A stretch of 64,000 nt of DNA from the NCBI RefSeq assembly GCF_002155685.1, contig NZ_MUYK01000001.1:372001-436000 (forward strand), read 5' to 3'. The notes under the pieces are model-generated. The model did not search any database. It was not told where the DNA came from and saw nothing but the letters and a program-made list of their open reading frames with translations. The first letter of the stretch is position 1; the number at the start of each line of letters is the position of its first letter. This DNA comes from Erythrobacter colymbi (GTDB lineage Bacteria; Pseudomonadota; Alphaproteobacteria; Sphingomonadales; Sphingomonadaceae). Positions 42,924 to 51,451 of the stretch are shown here, one piece after another. The translations under genes and the position numbers were made by a program.

Positions 42924-44672
42924 ATGACCGCCACGAAAACCCTCTACGCCGCCTATGCCGCGCTGATCGAAAGCGTTCTGACCGAACTGGTCGCCGAGGG
43001 CACGCTGCCCGCCGGCACCAGCTTCGCCAACGTCACGCTCGAGCCGCCGCGCGATGCATCGCACGGCGACCTGGCGACCAACGCCGCGATGGTTCTCGCC
43101 AAGCCCGCCGGATTGAACCCGCGCGCGCTGGCCGAGGCGATCACGGGCAAGCTCGCCGCGCACGCGGGCATCACCAGCGCCGAGATCGCCGGCCCCGGCT
43201 TCATCAACCTGCGCCTCGCGCCTGCCGCATGGCTCGACGAGCTTGCCGCCATCGCCACCCTCGGTGCCGACTACGGCCGTTCGCAGATGGGCGAGGGGCG
43301 GATGGTCAATGTCGAGTACGTCTCGGCCAACCCCACCGGCCCGATGCACATGGGCCACTGCCGCGGCGCGGTGGTGGGCGATGCGCTTGCGGGCCTGCTT
43401 GAATTCGCCGGGCACCGCGTCACCAAGGAATATTACGTCAACGACGCGGGGGCGCAGGTCGATGTCCTCGCCCGCTCGGTGCACATGCGGTATCGCGAAG
43501 CGCTGGGCGAGGCAATCATCATCCCCGAAGGCCTCTATCCGGGCGACTACCTCGTGCCGGTCGGGCAGGCGCTTGCCGCCGAGTTCGGCGACCGGTACGC
43601 CGCCGCGCCCGAAGCCGAGTGGCTGCTCACGTTCCGCACCCGCGCCGTCGCGGCGATGATGGACATGATCCGCGCAGATCTGGCGACGCTCGGCATTGCC
43701 CACGACCTCTTCTCTTCGGAGGCCGAATTGCAGGCCTCGGGCAAGGTCGATGCGGCCGAAGCCTGGCTGCGCGCGCATGACCTCGTCTATGACGGCGTCC
43801 TCGAAGCCCCCAAGGGCAAGGCCCCGCCGGAAGACTGGGAGCCGGTCTCGCTGCCGCTGTTCCGTTCGACCAATTTCGGCGACGATCAGGATCGCCCGAT
43901 CAAGAAGTCGAACGGGGCGTGGACTTACTTTGGCGCGGACCTCGCCTACCACTTCCAGAAGGCCCAGAGCGCAGATGCGCTGGTGGACATCTGGGGCGCG
44001 GACCATGCCGGCACCGTCAAGCGGATCAAGGCGGCGGTGGCGGCCCTGACCAGCGCGGATGGTGCGGCCCCCAAGCCCTTCGAGGTCAAGCTCGTCCAGA
44101 TGGTGCAGCTGATGAAGGGCGGCCAGCCGTTCAAGATGTCCAAGCGCGCGGGCAATTTCGTCACGCTCGCCGATGTCGTCGAAATGGTCGGCAAGGACGT
44201 GGTGCGCTTCACCATGCTGACCCGCAAGCCCGACGCGCAGATGGATTTCGACTTCGACAAGGTGGTCGAGGCCTCGAAGGACAATCCGGTCTTCTATGTG
44301 CAATACGCCCACGCGCGCATCCGCTCGACGCTGCGCAAGGCCGCGGACATCGGGATCGTGCCGTCCGATGCCGCACTGGACAGGCTGGGGGCCGAAGAGC
44401 TGGCGCTGGTCGCCCGCGCCGCGCAGTTCCCGCGCGAGATCGAAGCCGCGGCCCGCGCGCGCGAGCCGCACCGGATCGCCTTCTACCTATATGATCTGGC
44501 CGCCGACCTCCATTCCTACTGGAACCTCGGTAATGACCGCCCGGAAAAGCGCTTCATCGTGGAACAGGATGCAGAGCTGACCGCGGCGAGGCTTTTCCTT
44601 GCGCAGGCAATCGGGCAAGTGATCCGCAATGGTCTCGGCGTTCTGGGCGTCGAGGCGGTGGAAAGCATGTGA
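42924..44672 (+). CDS. argS: Arginyl-tRNA synthetase
   Basis: 582 residues, class I synthetase charging tRNA-Arg. The HIGH-type motif is 'PMHMGH' in '[15 protein letters not shown]' (about 134-148), and the KMSK loop is KMSKRAGN from Lys404. The C-terminal anticodon-binding (DALR) domain runs from about 460. The N-terminal Add1 domain begins '[19 protein letters not shown]'. The ATG at 42924 has a weak ribosome site, but the next in-frame candidates would truncate the Add1 domain. The SPOR protein gene starts 28 bases after its stop. Confidence 0.97.
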   Translation: MTATKTLYAAYAALIESVLTELVAEGTLPAGTSFANVTLEPPRDASHGDLATNAAMVLAKPAGLNPRALAEAITGKLAAHAGITSAEIAGPGFINLRLAPAAWLDELAAIATLGADYGRSQMGEGRMVNVEYVSANPTGPMHMGHCRGAVVGDALAGLLEFAGHRVTKEYYVNDAGAQVDVLARSVHMRYREALGEAIIIPEGLYPGDYLVPVGQALAAEFGDRYAAAPEAEWLLTFRTRAVAAMMDMIRADLATLGIAHDLFSSEAELQASGKVDAAEAWLRAHDLVYDGVLEAPKGKAPPEDWEPVSLPLFRSTNFGDDQDRPIKKSNGAWTYFGADLAYHFQKAQSADALVDIWGADHAGTVKRIKAAVAALTSADGAAPKPFEVKLVQMVQLMKGGQPFKMSKRAGNFVTLADVVEMVGKDVVRFTMLTRKPDAQMDFDFDKVVEASKDNPVFYVQYAHARIRSTLRKAADIGIVPSDAALDRLGAEELALVARAAQFPREIEAAARAREPHRIAFYLYDLAADLHSYWNLGNDRPEKRFIVEQDAELTAARLFLAQAIGQVIRNGLGVLGVEAVESM

Positions 44673-44700
44673 TTCTGCCCGAGGGGGGCTTGGTGTCGTG

Positions 44701-45393
44701 ATGGTCGATGCGGAATACGAGGAACTGGGCGAAGCGGACGGCGAGCTTGATCTTGCCGATACCGACAGCCTGCCCTGGCTCGAATCCGACGAGGAGGACG
44801 AGGAAGCGGGCGGGCTGGATACCAGCCAAATCATGCTCTTCGCGCTCGGGCTCGTGGCGCTGCTCGGTGTGGTGGTTGCGGGCGTGTGGTGGGTGTCGAA
44901 CCGCGCCGCCAACAGCGAAATCGTCGCCGATGGCAGCGTGATCGCCGCGCCCGAAGGCCCGATCAAGACCCGGCCCGACGATCCGGGCGGCAAGGAATTC
45001 GCCGGCACGGGCAATGTCGCGCCGGTGGTGGGCGAGGGCGGATCGCGCCCGGCGGTGGTCGCCGAGCCGACCATGCCCGCGCTGCCCGGCCCCGCCGCCT
45101 CGCCCTCGGCCGCCGCGACGAAGCCGATGCCTGCCGCCTCGCCTTCGGCTGCGCCTGTCCCCGGGGTCGGCGTGCAGCTCGCCGCCTACGGCACCCGCGC
45201 CCGCGCCGAGGAAGGCTGGCAGCAGGTCTCGCGCCGCACCGATGCCCTGACCGGGGTCAAGTACCGGATCGTCGAGGGCAAGGTCGATATCGGCACGGTC
45301 TATCGCCTGCAGGCCGTCGCCGGCAGCCGCGCCGAGGCGGACCGGCTGTGCGCCGCGCTCAAGGCCGACGGGGTCGATTGTCAGGTCAAATAG
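44701..45393 (+). CDS. SPOR domain protein
   Basis: 230 residues. An acidic cytoplasmic N-terminus (about 1-45), one membrane segment ('IMLFALGLVALLGVVVAGVW', about 50-69), a Pro/Ala-rich periplasmic linker, and a C-terminal SPOR domain ('GVQLAAYGTRARAEEGWQQV' to 'DGVDCQVK', about 157-230). SPOR domains bind glycan strands lacking stem peptides at the division septum, so it is a likely divisome accessory. The start at 44701 is the conserved-looking MVDAEYEEL; GTG codons just upstream are possible. It is followed by nagZ after 91 bases containing a dispersed repeat. Confidence 0.9.
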   Translation: MVDAEYEELGEADGELDLADTDSLPWLESDEEDEEAGGLDTSQIMLFALGLVALLGVVVAGVWWVSNRAANSEIVADGSVIAAPEGPIKTRPDDPGGKEFAGTGNVAPVVGEGGSRPAVVAEPTMPALPGPAASPSAAATKPMPAASPSAAPVPGVGVQLAAYGTRARAEEGWQQVSRRTDALTGVKYRIVEGKVDIGTVYRLQAVAGSRAEADRLCAALKADGVDCQVK

Positions 45394-45402
45394 GGTCGAA
45401 AT

Positions 45403-45447
45403 AGGTGGGGATTGGGGCGGGTCAGACCCCGTCTAGACCCCCTCCAG
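45403..45447 (-). repeat. 45-base dispersed intergenic repeat, copy 2
   Basis: The minus strand reads CTGGAGGGGGTC (from 45447) through CCCCACCT (ending 45403). It matches copy 1 at 26982-27026 in order, length and spacing, with one substitution (G to T, making GGTCTAGACC) in the first 29 bases. It lies between the SPOR gene and nagZ, close to the nagZ start. Confidence 0.75.
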
Positions 45448-45484
45448 CCCTTGCTAGACCCCCCTTAGAGTGCGACTTTGGGGC

Positions 45485-46507
45485 ATGATTCCGGCGATTT
45501 TCGGCATTTCCGGCCCCGTCCTCACTCCGGACGAACGCGCCTTCTTCCGCGATTGCGACCCGGCGGGCTACATCCTGTTCGGTCGCAATATCGTCGATCC
45601 GGAGCAGCTGCGCGCGCTGACCGATGACTTGCGGGCGATCCACGGGAGAGAGCGCCTGCTGGTCTCGATCGACCAGGAAGGCGGCCGCGTGGCGCGCCTG
45701 AGGCCGCCGCACTGGGTGGGCTATCCGGCGGGCCAGTCCTTTGAAAAGCTGTATGAAATCGCTCCCGCCAGCGCGATCGAGGCGGCGCGGGCCAATGCCA
45801 CCGCGATGGCGCTGGAGCTGTCGGCGATGGGGATCACGGTCGATTACCACCCCCCGCTCGACCTGCGCGTGCCCGGCGCCCACGACGTGATCGGCGACCG
45901 CTCCTTCGGCGAAGACCCGATGCAGGTGGCAGCGATCGGCCGCGCGATCCTCGAAGGCCTCGCAGCGGGCGGGGTCGCCGGTTGCATCAAGCACATGCCC
46001 GGCCACGGCAGGACCGATGTCGACACCCACAAGGCGCTCCCCACCGTCACCGCTTCGGCCGACGAGCTGGAGGCCGACCTCGCGCCGTTTCGCACGCTTA
46101 ATCATGCACTTGTCGGCATGACAGGGCACCTCGTCTTCACCGCATGGGATGCCGAGAACCCCGCCACCCTGTCGCAAACCGTGATCCGCGACGTGATCCG
46201 CGGCCGCATCGGCTTCGACGGGCTGCTGCTTACCGACGACATCGACATGGAGGCATTGGGCGGCTCGATCCCAGAACGCGCCGCGCGCGCGCACGCGGCG
46301 GGGTGCGACATCGTCCTCAATTGCTGGGCGAAGATGGACGACATGACGGGCATCTGCGAGGTGCTCCCCGCCATGTCCGAGGCCACCACCGCGCGGCTCG
46401 ACCGGGCGCTGGCGGGCACGCGGGTCGCCGATGGGATCGCGCCGCAAGCCACGGAATTGCTGGCGAAACGCGACGCTCTGCTCGCGCTGACAGGGACGCC
46501 TGCATGA
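45485..46507 (+). CDS. nagZ: Beta-N-acetylhexosaminidase NagZ
   Basis: 340 residues, GH3 family. It releases GlcNAc from anhydro-muropeptides in peptidoglycan recycling in the cytoplasm. 'SIDQEGGRVARL' (about 60-71) binds substrate; 'CIKHMPGHGRTDVDTHKALP' holds the flexible His-Asp dyad (KHMPGHG and DTH) that serves as acid/base, and 'LLTDDIDMEAL' supplies the nucleophile Asp. The ATG at 45485 gives MIPAIFGISG; a GTG at 45470 is an alternative. It overlaps scpA by four bases (ATGA). Confidence 0.95.
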   Translation: MIPAIFGISGPVLTPDERAFFRDCDPAGYILFGRNIVDPEQLRALTDDLRAIHGRERLLVSIDQEGGRVARLRPPHWVGYPAGQSFEKLYEIAPASAIEAARANATAMALELSAMGITVDYHPPLDLRVPGAHDVIGDRSFGEDPMQVAAIGRAILEGLAAGGVAGCIKHMPGHGRTDVDTHKALPTVTASADELEADLAPFRTLNHALVGMTGHLVFTAWDAENPATLSQTVIRDVIRGRIGFDGLLLTDDIDMEALGGSIPERAARAHAAGCDIVLNCWAKMDDMTGICEVLPAMSEATTARLDRALAGTRVADGIAPQATELLAKRDALLALTGTPA

Positions 46508-47289
46508 CCGCGCCCGACCAGCCCTTCATGTTCGCCGCCGACGCCGGACGGCCGGACACCGATGCGCTCTATCTCGAACTCGACGGCTGGGAAGGCCCGC
46601 TCGACCTGCTGCTCGATCTCGCGCGGCGACAGAAGGTCGATCTCAGGCAGATCTCGATCCTCGCGCTGGTCGACCAGTACCTCAATTACATCGAGCGGGC
46701 GGGCGCGCTGAAGCTGGAACTGGCGGCCGATTACCTCGTGATGGCGGCCTGGCTCGCCTATCTCAAGTCGGCGATGCTGCTGCCCAAGGCGGAGCAGGAA
46801 GATCCCTCACCGGAGGAACTGGCGCTCCGGCTCCAGATCCGCCTGCAACGCCTCGGCGCGATGCGCGAGGCGGCGGGCCGTCTGATGGGCCGCGACCGGA
46901 TCGGGCGCGACGTGTTCCTGCGCGGCGCGCCCGAGGGCCTGCGCACCGACCGCAAGACCGTGTGGCGCTCGGACCTCTTCACCCTCATCCAGGCCTATGG
47001 GCAGGTGAAGGCCCGCACCGCGCCGCGCATCTATCACGTGGCGAACCGCCCCGTGATGACGCTCGATTCCGCGCTCGAGCGGGTCTCGGCGATGCTTGGC
47101 GTGACGCTCGAATGGATGGAAATCCGCGACTTCCTGCCGCCCCATGCCTCGCCCGAACTGAAGCGCTCGGCGCTCGCCTCGTCCTTCGTCGCGGCGCTGG
47201 AACTGGCCAAGCGCGGGCGGGCCGAGCTGGAGCAGGAGGGCGCCTTCGCCCCCTTGCGCATCCGCCGCCTCAAGGACGCCGCTGCATGA
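46504..47289 (+). CDS. scpA: Segregation and condensation protein A
   Basis: 261 residues. Kleisin subunit of the bacterial condensin Smc-ScpAB. 'DGWEGPLDLLLDLARRQKVD' (about 28-47) is the conserved N-terminal Smc-neck-binding segment, with 'ADYLVMAAWLAYLKSAMLLP' following. The C-terminal winged helix would bind the Smc head. It is translationally coupled to nagZ upstream and scpB downstream (both ATGA overlaps). An Smc gene is not in the window. The parS site at 26.9 kb is consistent with ParB loading of this condensin. Confidence 0.94.
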   Translation: MTAPDQPFMFAADAGRPDTDALYLELDGWEGPLDLLLDLARRQKVDLRQISILALVDQYLNYIERAGALKLELAADYLVMAAWLAYLKSAMLLPKAEQEDPSPEELALRLQIRLQRLGAMREAAGRLMGRDRIGRDVFLRGAPEGLRTDRKTVWRSDLFTLIQAYGQVKARTAPRIYHVANRPVMTLDSALERVSAMLGVTLEWMEIRDFLPPHASPELKRSALASSFVAALELAKRGRAELEQEGAFAPLRIRRLKDAAA

Positions 47290-47912
47290 GTGAGGAGCCC
47301 GGCACCCTCGAACGCGCGGTGGAAGCGACGCTGTTCGCCGCCGAGGAGCCGATGACGGTCGAGGCGCTGGCGGGCCATCTCGGCGGGCTCGCGCATGGCG
47401 ATGTGCGCGAGGCACTGGCCCTGCTCGAAGCCCGCTACCGCGCCCGCGGCGTGCATCTGGTCGAGCGCGGTGGGCGCTGGCATTTCGAGACTGCGCCTGA
47501 CCTCGCCCACCTGCTGCGGCGCGAGAAGGAGCAGGTGCGCCGCCTCAGCCGCGCGGCGACCGAGGTGCTCGCCATCATCGCCTATCACGAGCCCGTCAGC
47601 CGCGCCGAGATCGAGTCGATCCGCGGGGTGCAGACCAGCGCGGGCACTCTGGACGTGCTGATGGAGGCGGGCTGGGTGAAACCTGCGGGCCGCCGCGAGG
47701 TGCCCGGGCGTCCGGTGATCTATGCGACCACGCCCGACTTCCTCGACCACTTCGGCCTATCGAGCCGCCGCGACCTGCCCGGCATCGACGAACTGCGCGC
47801 CGCCGGTCTGCTCGATCCGGTCGACGAGGCAATGGAGAACGCGATGCGCTTCGAGCCCGACGAGGAGCCCGACGAAGACAGCACGCCGGACGACGAGAAT
47901 CTGGCGGACTGA
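47286..47912 (+). CDS. scpB: Segregation and condensation protein B
   Basis: 208 residues. Kite subunit of Smc-ScpAB with two winged-helix domains ('LERAVEATLFAAEEPMTVEA' and 'ATEVLAIIAYHEPVSRAEIE', the latter the ScpB signature followed by IRGVQTS). The C-terminal 25 residues are highly acidic (DEEPDEDSTPDDEN). ATG at 47286 overlaps the scpA stop. Downstream tatA begins after 109 bases. Confidence 0.94.
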   Translation: MSEEPGTLERAVEATLFAAEEPMTVEALAGHLGGLAHGDVREALALLEARYRARGVHLVERGGRWHFETAPDLAHLLRREKEQVRRLSRAATEVLAIIAYHEPVSRAEIESIRGVQTSAGTLDVLMEAGWVKPAGRREVPGRPVIYATTPDFLDHFGLSSRRDLPGIDELRAAGLLDPVDEAMENAMRFEPDEEPDEDSTPDDENLAD

Positions 47913-48021
47913 CTGGCAATTCGCGTGAAGCTGCCCTAAATGGGCCTCTACCAGATCCGGGCAGGTTCCCGGCCATGCGGCGCACCATACCCCCTCGGGC
48001 CGCATTTCAGGAGTTGAGACA

Positions 48022-48261
48022 ATGGGTAGCCTTTCCCTCGTTCACTGGCTGATCGTCCTGCTGGTCGTGCTGATCCTGTTCGGACGCGGCCGCATCTCGG
48101 AAATGATGGGCGATTTCGGCAAGGGCATCTCGAGCTTCAAGAAGGGCCTCAACGAGACCGACGAGCAGGTCGCCAAGGCCGCGCGGATCGAGCCCCCGGC
48201 GGCTCCGGTCGAGACCCCGGCCCCCGCGCCGGTCGAGAAGACCGACAGCACCGGCGCCTGA
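48022..48261 (+). CDS. tatA: Twin-arginine translocase protein TatA
   Basis: 79 residues. N-terminal membrane helix ('[16 protein letters not shown]', about 6-21) with the FGRG hinge, then the amphipathic helix '[19 protein letters not shown]'. TatA oligomerises to form the conduit for folded twin-arginine substrates. The C-terminal tail is Pro/Ala-rich. CAGGAG precedes the ATG. First gene of tatABC. Confidence 0.93.
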   Translation: MGSLSLVHWLIVLLVVLILFGRGRISEMMGDFGKGISSFKKGLNETDEQVAKAARIEPPAAPVETPAPAPVEKTDSTGA

Positions 48262-48295
48262 TCGCGCTCCCTGACCGCAAGCCGGGCATTCCCCC

Positions 48296-48718
48296 ATGTT
48301 CGATGTCGGCGCCGGAGAGCTGCTGGTCATTCTGATCGTCGCCGTGGTGGTGATCGGGCCCAAGGACCTGCCGCTCGCCATGCGCACCGCAGGCCGCTGG
48401 ATCGGCAAGATGCGGCGCATTTCGGCCCATTTCCGCTCCGGCATCGACGCGATGGTGCGCGAGGCCGAGCTGGAGGAAATGGAGAAGAAGTGGAAGGCGC
48501 AGAACGAGGAAATCATGCGCCGCTCCGCTGCCCTGACCGAAGCCGAGGCGGGCGCGCCGGTGATGACGGGGCCGCCACCCGTTGAGACGGCCCCGGCCGT
48601 GACCTCGCCTGCCGAGCCGCCTGCCGCTGACACGCCCCCGGTCGAGCCTGCTGCCGAGCCGCTCGCCCAGCTGCCGCTGCCCGAACCCGCGCCCAAGGGC
48701 TCCAGCGCCGATGTTTAA
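48296..48718 (+). CDS. tatB: Twin-arginine translocase protein TatB
   Basis: 140 residues. Starts MFDVGAGELLVILIVAVVVI, the TatB-type membrane helix with Glu at position 8 and 'GPKDLPLAMRTAGRWIGKMR' after it. An amphipathic region and a long Pro/Ala-rich tail follow. TatB forms the substrate receptor with TatC. It overlaps tatC by eight bases (tatC ATG at 48711), suggesting coupled synthesis in fixed ratio. Confidence 0.93.
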   Translation: MFDVGAGELLVILIVAVVVIGPKDLPLAMRTAGRWIGKMRRISAHFRSGIDAMVREAELEEMEKKWKAQNEEIMRRSAALTEAEAGAPVMTGPPPVETAPAVTSPAEPPAADTPPVEPAAEPLAQLPLPEPAPKGSSADV

Positions 48719-49520
48719 GATCGAGGATCTCGACGAGACCCGGGCGCCGCTGCTCGACCACCTGATCGAGCTGCGCACCCGCATCGTGCGCGCGCTGATG
48801 GCGCTGGGGGTGGGCTTCGCGATCTGCCTCTACTTCGCCGACGAGATCCTCGGCATCCTTGTCTTTCCGCTGAAGCAGGCCTTCCCCAACGGGCAGGGCC
48901 AGCTGATCTTCACCAAGCTGCCCGAGGTGTTCTTCGTCGAGCTCAAGGTCGCGCTGTTCGCGGGCTTTTTCGTCAGCTTCCCGATCATCGCCAACCAGAT
49001 GTGGGCCTTCATCGCGCCCGGGCTCTATGCGCGCGAGAAGAAGGCGTTTCTGCCCTTCCTGCTGGCGACCCCGGTGCTGTTCACCGCGGGGGCCTCGCTG
49101 GCCTATTTTCTGGTGATGCCGACCGCGTTCAAGTTCTTCCTCGGCTTCGGGGGCACGGCGGGCGGGCTGAAGGTCGAGGCGCTGCCGAGCGCGGGCGAAT
49201 ATCTCAACCTCGTGATGCAGTTCATCCTCGGCTTCGGGGTGACCTTCCTGCTGCCGGTGCTGCTGCTGCTGCTCCACCGCGCAGGGATCGTCAGCCGCGA
49301 GCAGATGGTGGCGGCGCGGCGCTATGTGATCGTCGGCATCTTCGTGATCGCCGCGATCGTGACCCCGCCCGATCCGGGCTCGCAGATCATCCTTGCCGTG
49401 CCGCTTCTGCTGCTGTTCGAAGCCTCGCTGGTGCTGATGAAACTGCAGGAAAAGGCCGTCGCAGCCGACAAGCTGGCGCGCGAGGCGGAGGAAGCGGCAG
49501 AACGCGCGGCGGCGGAGTAA
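48711..49520 (+). CDS. tatC: Twin-arginine translocase protein TatC
   Basis: 269 residues, six membrane segments. 'APLLDHLIELRTRIVRAL' (about 13-30) is the N-terminal TatC signature that binds the twin-arginine signal peptide. 'QMWAFIAPGLYAREKKAF' and 'AAIVTPPDPGSQI' are further conserved segments. The C-terminal 25 residues are Ala/Glu-rich. Last gene of tatABC; a very large inverted repeat starts 32 bases after its stop. Confidence 0.96.
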   Translation: MFKIEDLDETRAPLLDHLIELRTRIVRALMALGVGFAICLYFADEILGILVFPLKQAFPNGQGQLIFTKLPEVFFVELKVALFAGFFVSFPIIANQMWAFIAPGLYAREKKAFLPFLLATPVLFTAGASLAYFLVMPTAFKFFLGFGGTAGGLKVEALPSAGEYLNLVMQFILGFGVTFLLPVLLLLLHRAGIVSREQMVAARRYVIVGIFVIAAIVTPPDPGSQIILAVPLLLLFEASLVLMKLQEKAVAADKLAREAEEAAERAAAE

Positions 49521-49551
49521 GCGTTCTTGTCGTCAGCCACCTTCGGTGGCT

Positions 49552-49638
49552 CAGACCTCCCGCCCCGCCTCCCCACCCGGCCACCAATAGTACCACTATG
49601 TTGTGGTGGCCGGGTGGGGAGGCGGGGCGGGAGGTCTG
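49552..49638. repeat. Perfect 35-base inverted repeat between tatC and amidohydrolase genes
   Basis: Arms 49552-49586 and 49604-49638 are exactly complementary over 35 bases, beginning CAGACCTCCCGCCCCGCC. The 17-base loop contains ATAGT-ACC-ACTAT, itself palindromic. Immediately before, AGCCACC-TTC-GGTGGCT forms a second hairpin (about 49535-49551). The genes on both sides are convergent, so a bidirectional terminator is likely although there is no T-run. Confidence 0.9.
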
Positions 49639-49664
49639 CATCGCGCGCCAGCGCGATCGCAAAA

Positions 49665-51305
49665 TCAACGCACCTTGACCCCGCCGACCCACACCTGGAG
49701 CACCTTCATCTCGCGCAGCGCCTCGGGCGAGGCGAAGAGAGGGTCGCGGTCGACGATCAGGAAGTCCGCGCGCTCGCCCGGCAGCAGACGGCCGAAGCGG
49801 CCCTCGGCGAAACCGGCATAGGCGGCATCGGCGGTGAAGCCTGCGAGCGCCTGTTCGCGGCTCACCGTCTCCTGCGGGAACCACCCGCCGAAGGGTTCCC
49901 CCTTGGCATCGGTGCGGCTGATCGCGGCGGCCATCCCGGCCCAGGGATCGGCGGGCTCGACGGGCGAGTCCGAACCGAAGGCGAGCCTGCCGCCGACCTT
50001 CAGCACGCTCCGCCACGGATAGGCCCCCGCCAGCCGGTCCGGACCGAGCCGCGCCTCGGCCATCAGCCGGTCGGAGGTCTGGTGGAGCGGCTGCATCGAG
50101 GCGATCACCCCGTGCTGGCCCAGCCGCGCGATGTCGGCGGGATCGACGATCTGGGCGTGCTCGATCCGCCAGCGGCGATCACCCTTGTAGCTTTCCGAAA
50201 GCTCCTCGATCGCGGCAAGGACCTCGGCATTGGCGGCATCGCCGATGGCGTGGACGGCGGTCTGGAAATTGTCCATCGCCGCGCGGCTCATCAGGTTGCG
50301 GAGCTGCGAGGGGCTGAGCAGCGGCAGGCCGCGGGTGCCGTGATCGTCGGCATAGGGCGCCTTGAGGCTCGCTCCGCGCGAACCCAGCGCGCCGTCGAGG
50401 AACAGCTTGATCCCGCCCATCCGCAGGTGATCCTTGTAGAGCCAGCCGGTCGGCTCCGGCCCCGCCATCAGCTCCAGCGTCTCGACAGAATCGGCATAGG
50501 ACATGATGCGGATCTGCAAGCGCCCCTCGTCGCCCGCGCGGCGGAAAGCGGTCCAGTCGGCGGGCTTGGTGCCCATGTCGGCCACCGCGGTGACGCCCTT
50601 GGCCAGCAGCACCTCCTGCGCCTTGGCGAGCGCGAGATCGCGGTCCTCGGGGCGCGGGGCGGGGACGACCTTGCCCACCAGCTGCACCGCGTTGTCGACG
50701 AAGACGCCAGCGGGCGCGCCCTTGGCATCGCGGATGATCTTGCCGCCTGCCGGATCGGGGGTCTTGGCGGTGATCCCGGCGGCCTCGATCGCGAGCGTGT
50801 TGGCCCACTGCGCGTGATTGTCGGCCCGTTCGAGCCACACGGGGCGGTCGCTCACCACCGCGTCGAGCTCGGCGGCGGTCGGGAAACGGCCGAGGCCCCA
50901 CTTCTCCTGGTTCCAGCCGCGCCCGATGATCCAGGGGCGGCCCGGATTGGCTTCGGCAAAGGCCTTGATCTTGGCCAGCGCGTCCTCGAGCGAGGTCGTG
51001 CCCGACAGGTCGAGCGTCAGCGCGGCAAAGCCGGTGTCCATCACGTGGACATGGGCATCGATCATGCCCGGCAGCATCACCCGCCCTTCGCCATCGAGCC
51101 GGTAGTCGGTCTGCGGACGCTTGTCGCTGCGGTCGAGAACGGCGGTGATCTTTCCGTCGTCGTCGAACACCAGCCCCGAGAAGCGCTTGACCTTGCCCTC
51201 GGCGTCGATCGTCACCCCGTCGACATTGTCGACCAGCGTGTCGGCAAAGGCGGGGGCGGCAAGGGCGAGGGAGGAGGCAGCAAGAAGAGCGGAAACGAAG
51301 CGCAT
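49665..51305 (-). CDS. Amidohydrolase family protein (YtcJ-like), secreted
   Basis: 546 residues with a signal peptide (MRFVSALLAASSLALAAPAFA-D), so periplasmic. Metal-dependent hydrolase: 'MIDAHVHVMD' gives His85-x-His87, then 'TAVHAIGDAANAEVL' and 'WRIEHAQIVDP' carry further metal-ligand His residues, and 'LAFGSDSPVEP' the conserved Asp. The layout (long insert, SDSPVEP, ADFLIVDRDP near the end) is that of the YtcJ/amidohydrolase-3 group, which includes formamidases and exoenzyme-regulatory proteins. The substrate is unknown. The start at 51305 is set by the signal peptide. Confidence 0.88.
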   Translation of the reverse strand: MRFVSALLAASSLALAAPAFADTLVDNVDGVTIDAEGKVKRFSGLVFDDDGKITAVLDRSDKRPQTDYRLDGEGRVMLPGMIDAHVHVMDTGFAALTLDLSGTTSLEDALAKIKAFAEANPGRPWIIGRGWNQEKWGLGRFPTAAELDAVVSDRPVWLERADNHAQWANTLAIEAAGITAKTPDPAGGKIIRDAKGAPAGVFVDNAVQLVGKVVPAPRPEDRDLALAKAQEVLLAKGVTAVADMGTKPADWTAFRRAGDEGRLQIRIMSYADSVETLELMAGPEPTGWLYKDHLRMGGIKLFLDGALGSRGASLKAPYADDHGTRGLPLLSPSQLRNLMSRAAMDNFQTAVHAIGDAANAEVLAAIEELSESYKGDRRWRIEHAQIVDPADIARLGQHGVIASMQPLHQTSDRLMAEARLGPDRLAGAYPWRSVLKVGGRLAFGSDSPVEPADPWAGMAAAISRTDAKGEPFGGWFPQETVSREQALAGFTADAAYAGFAEGRFGRLLPGERADFLIVDRDPLFASPEALREMKVLQVWVGGVKVR

Positions 51306-51451
51306 GGCGATCCCTGGGAAAGCGGTGAGGCGGGCTGCCTATCGCCTTCTCGGGCGCTTGCCAACTTTCACCCCTGCACAGAATTCCTTTCGTGGCCGCG
51401 GCCCAAGCAACATTGCCCTTGCGCGTCCAAGGCTCTAATCGCCTCGGCACT

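Noticed and set aside
49552..49638. Insertion-sequence ends or MITE
   Set aside because: No transposase and no target duplication could be identified around the arms. Kept as an inverted repeat of unknown origin.
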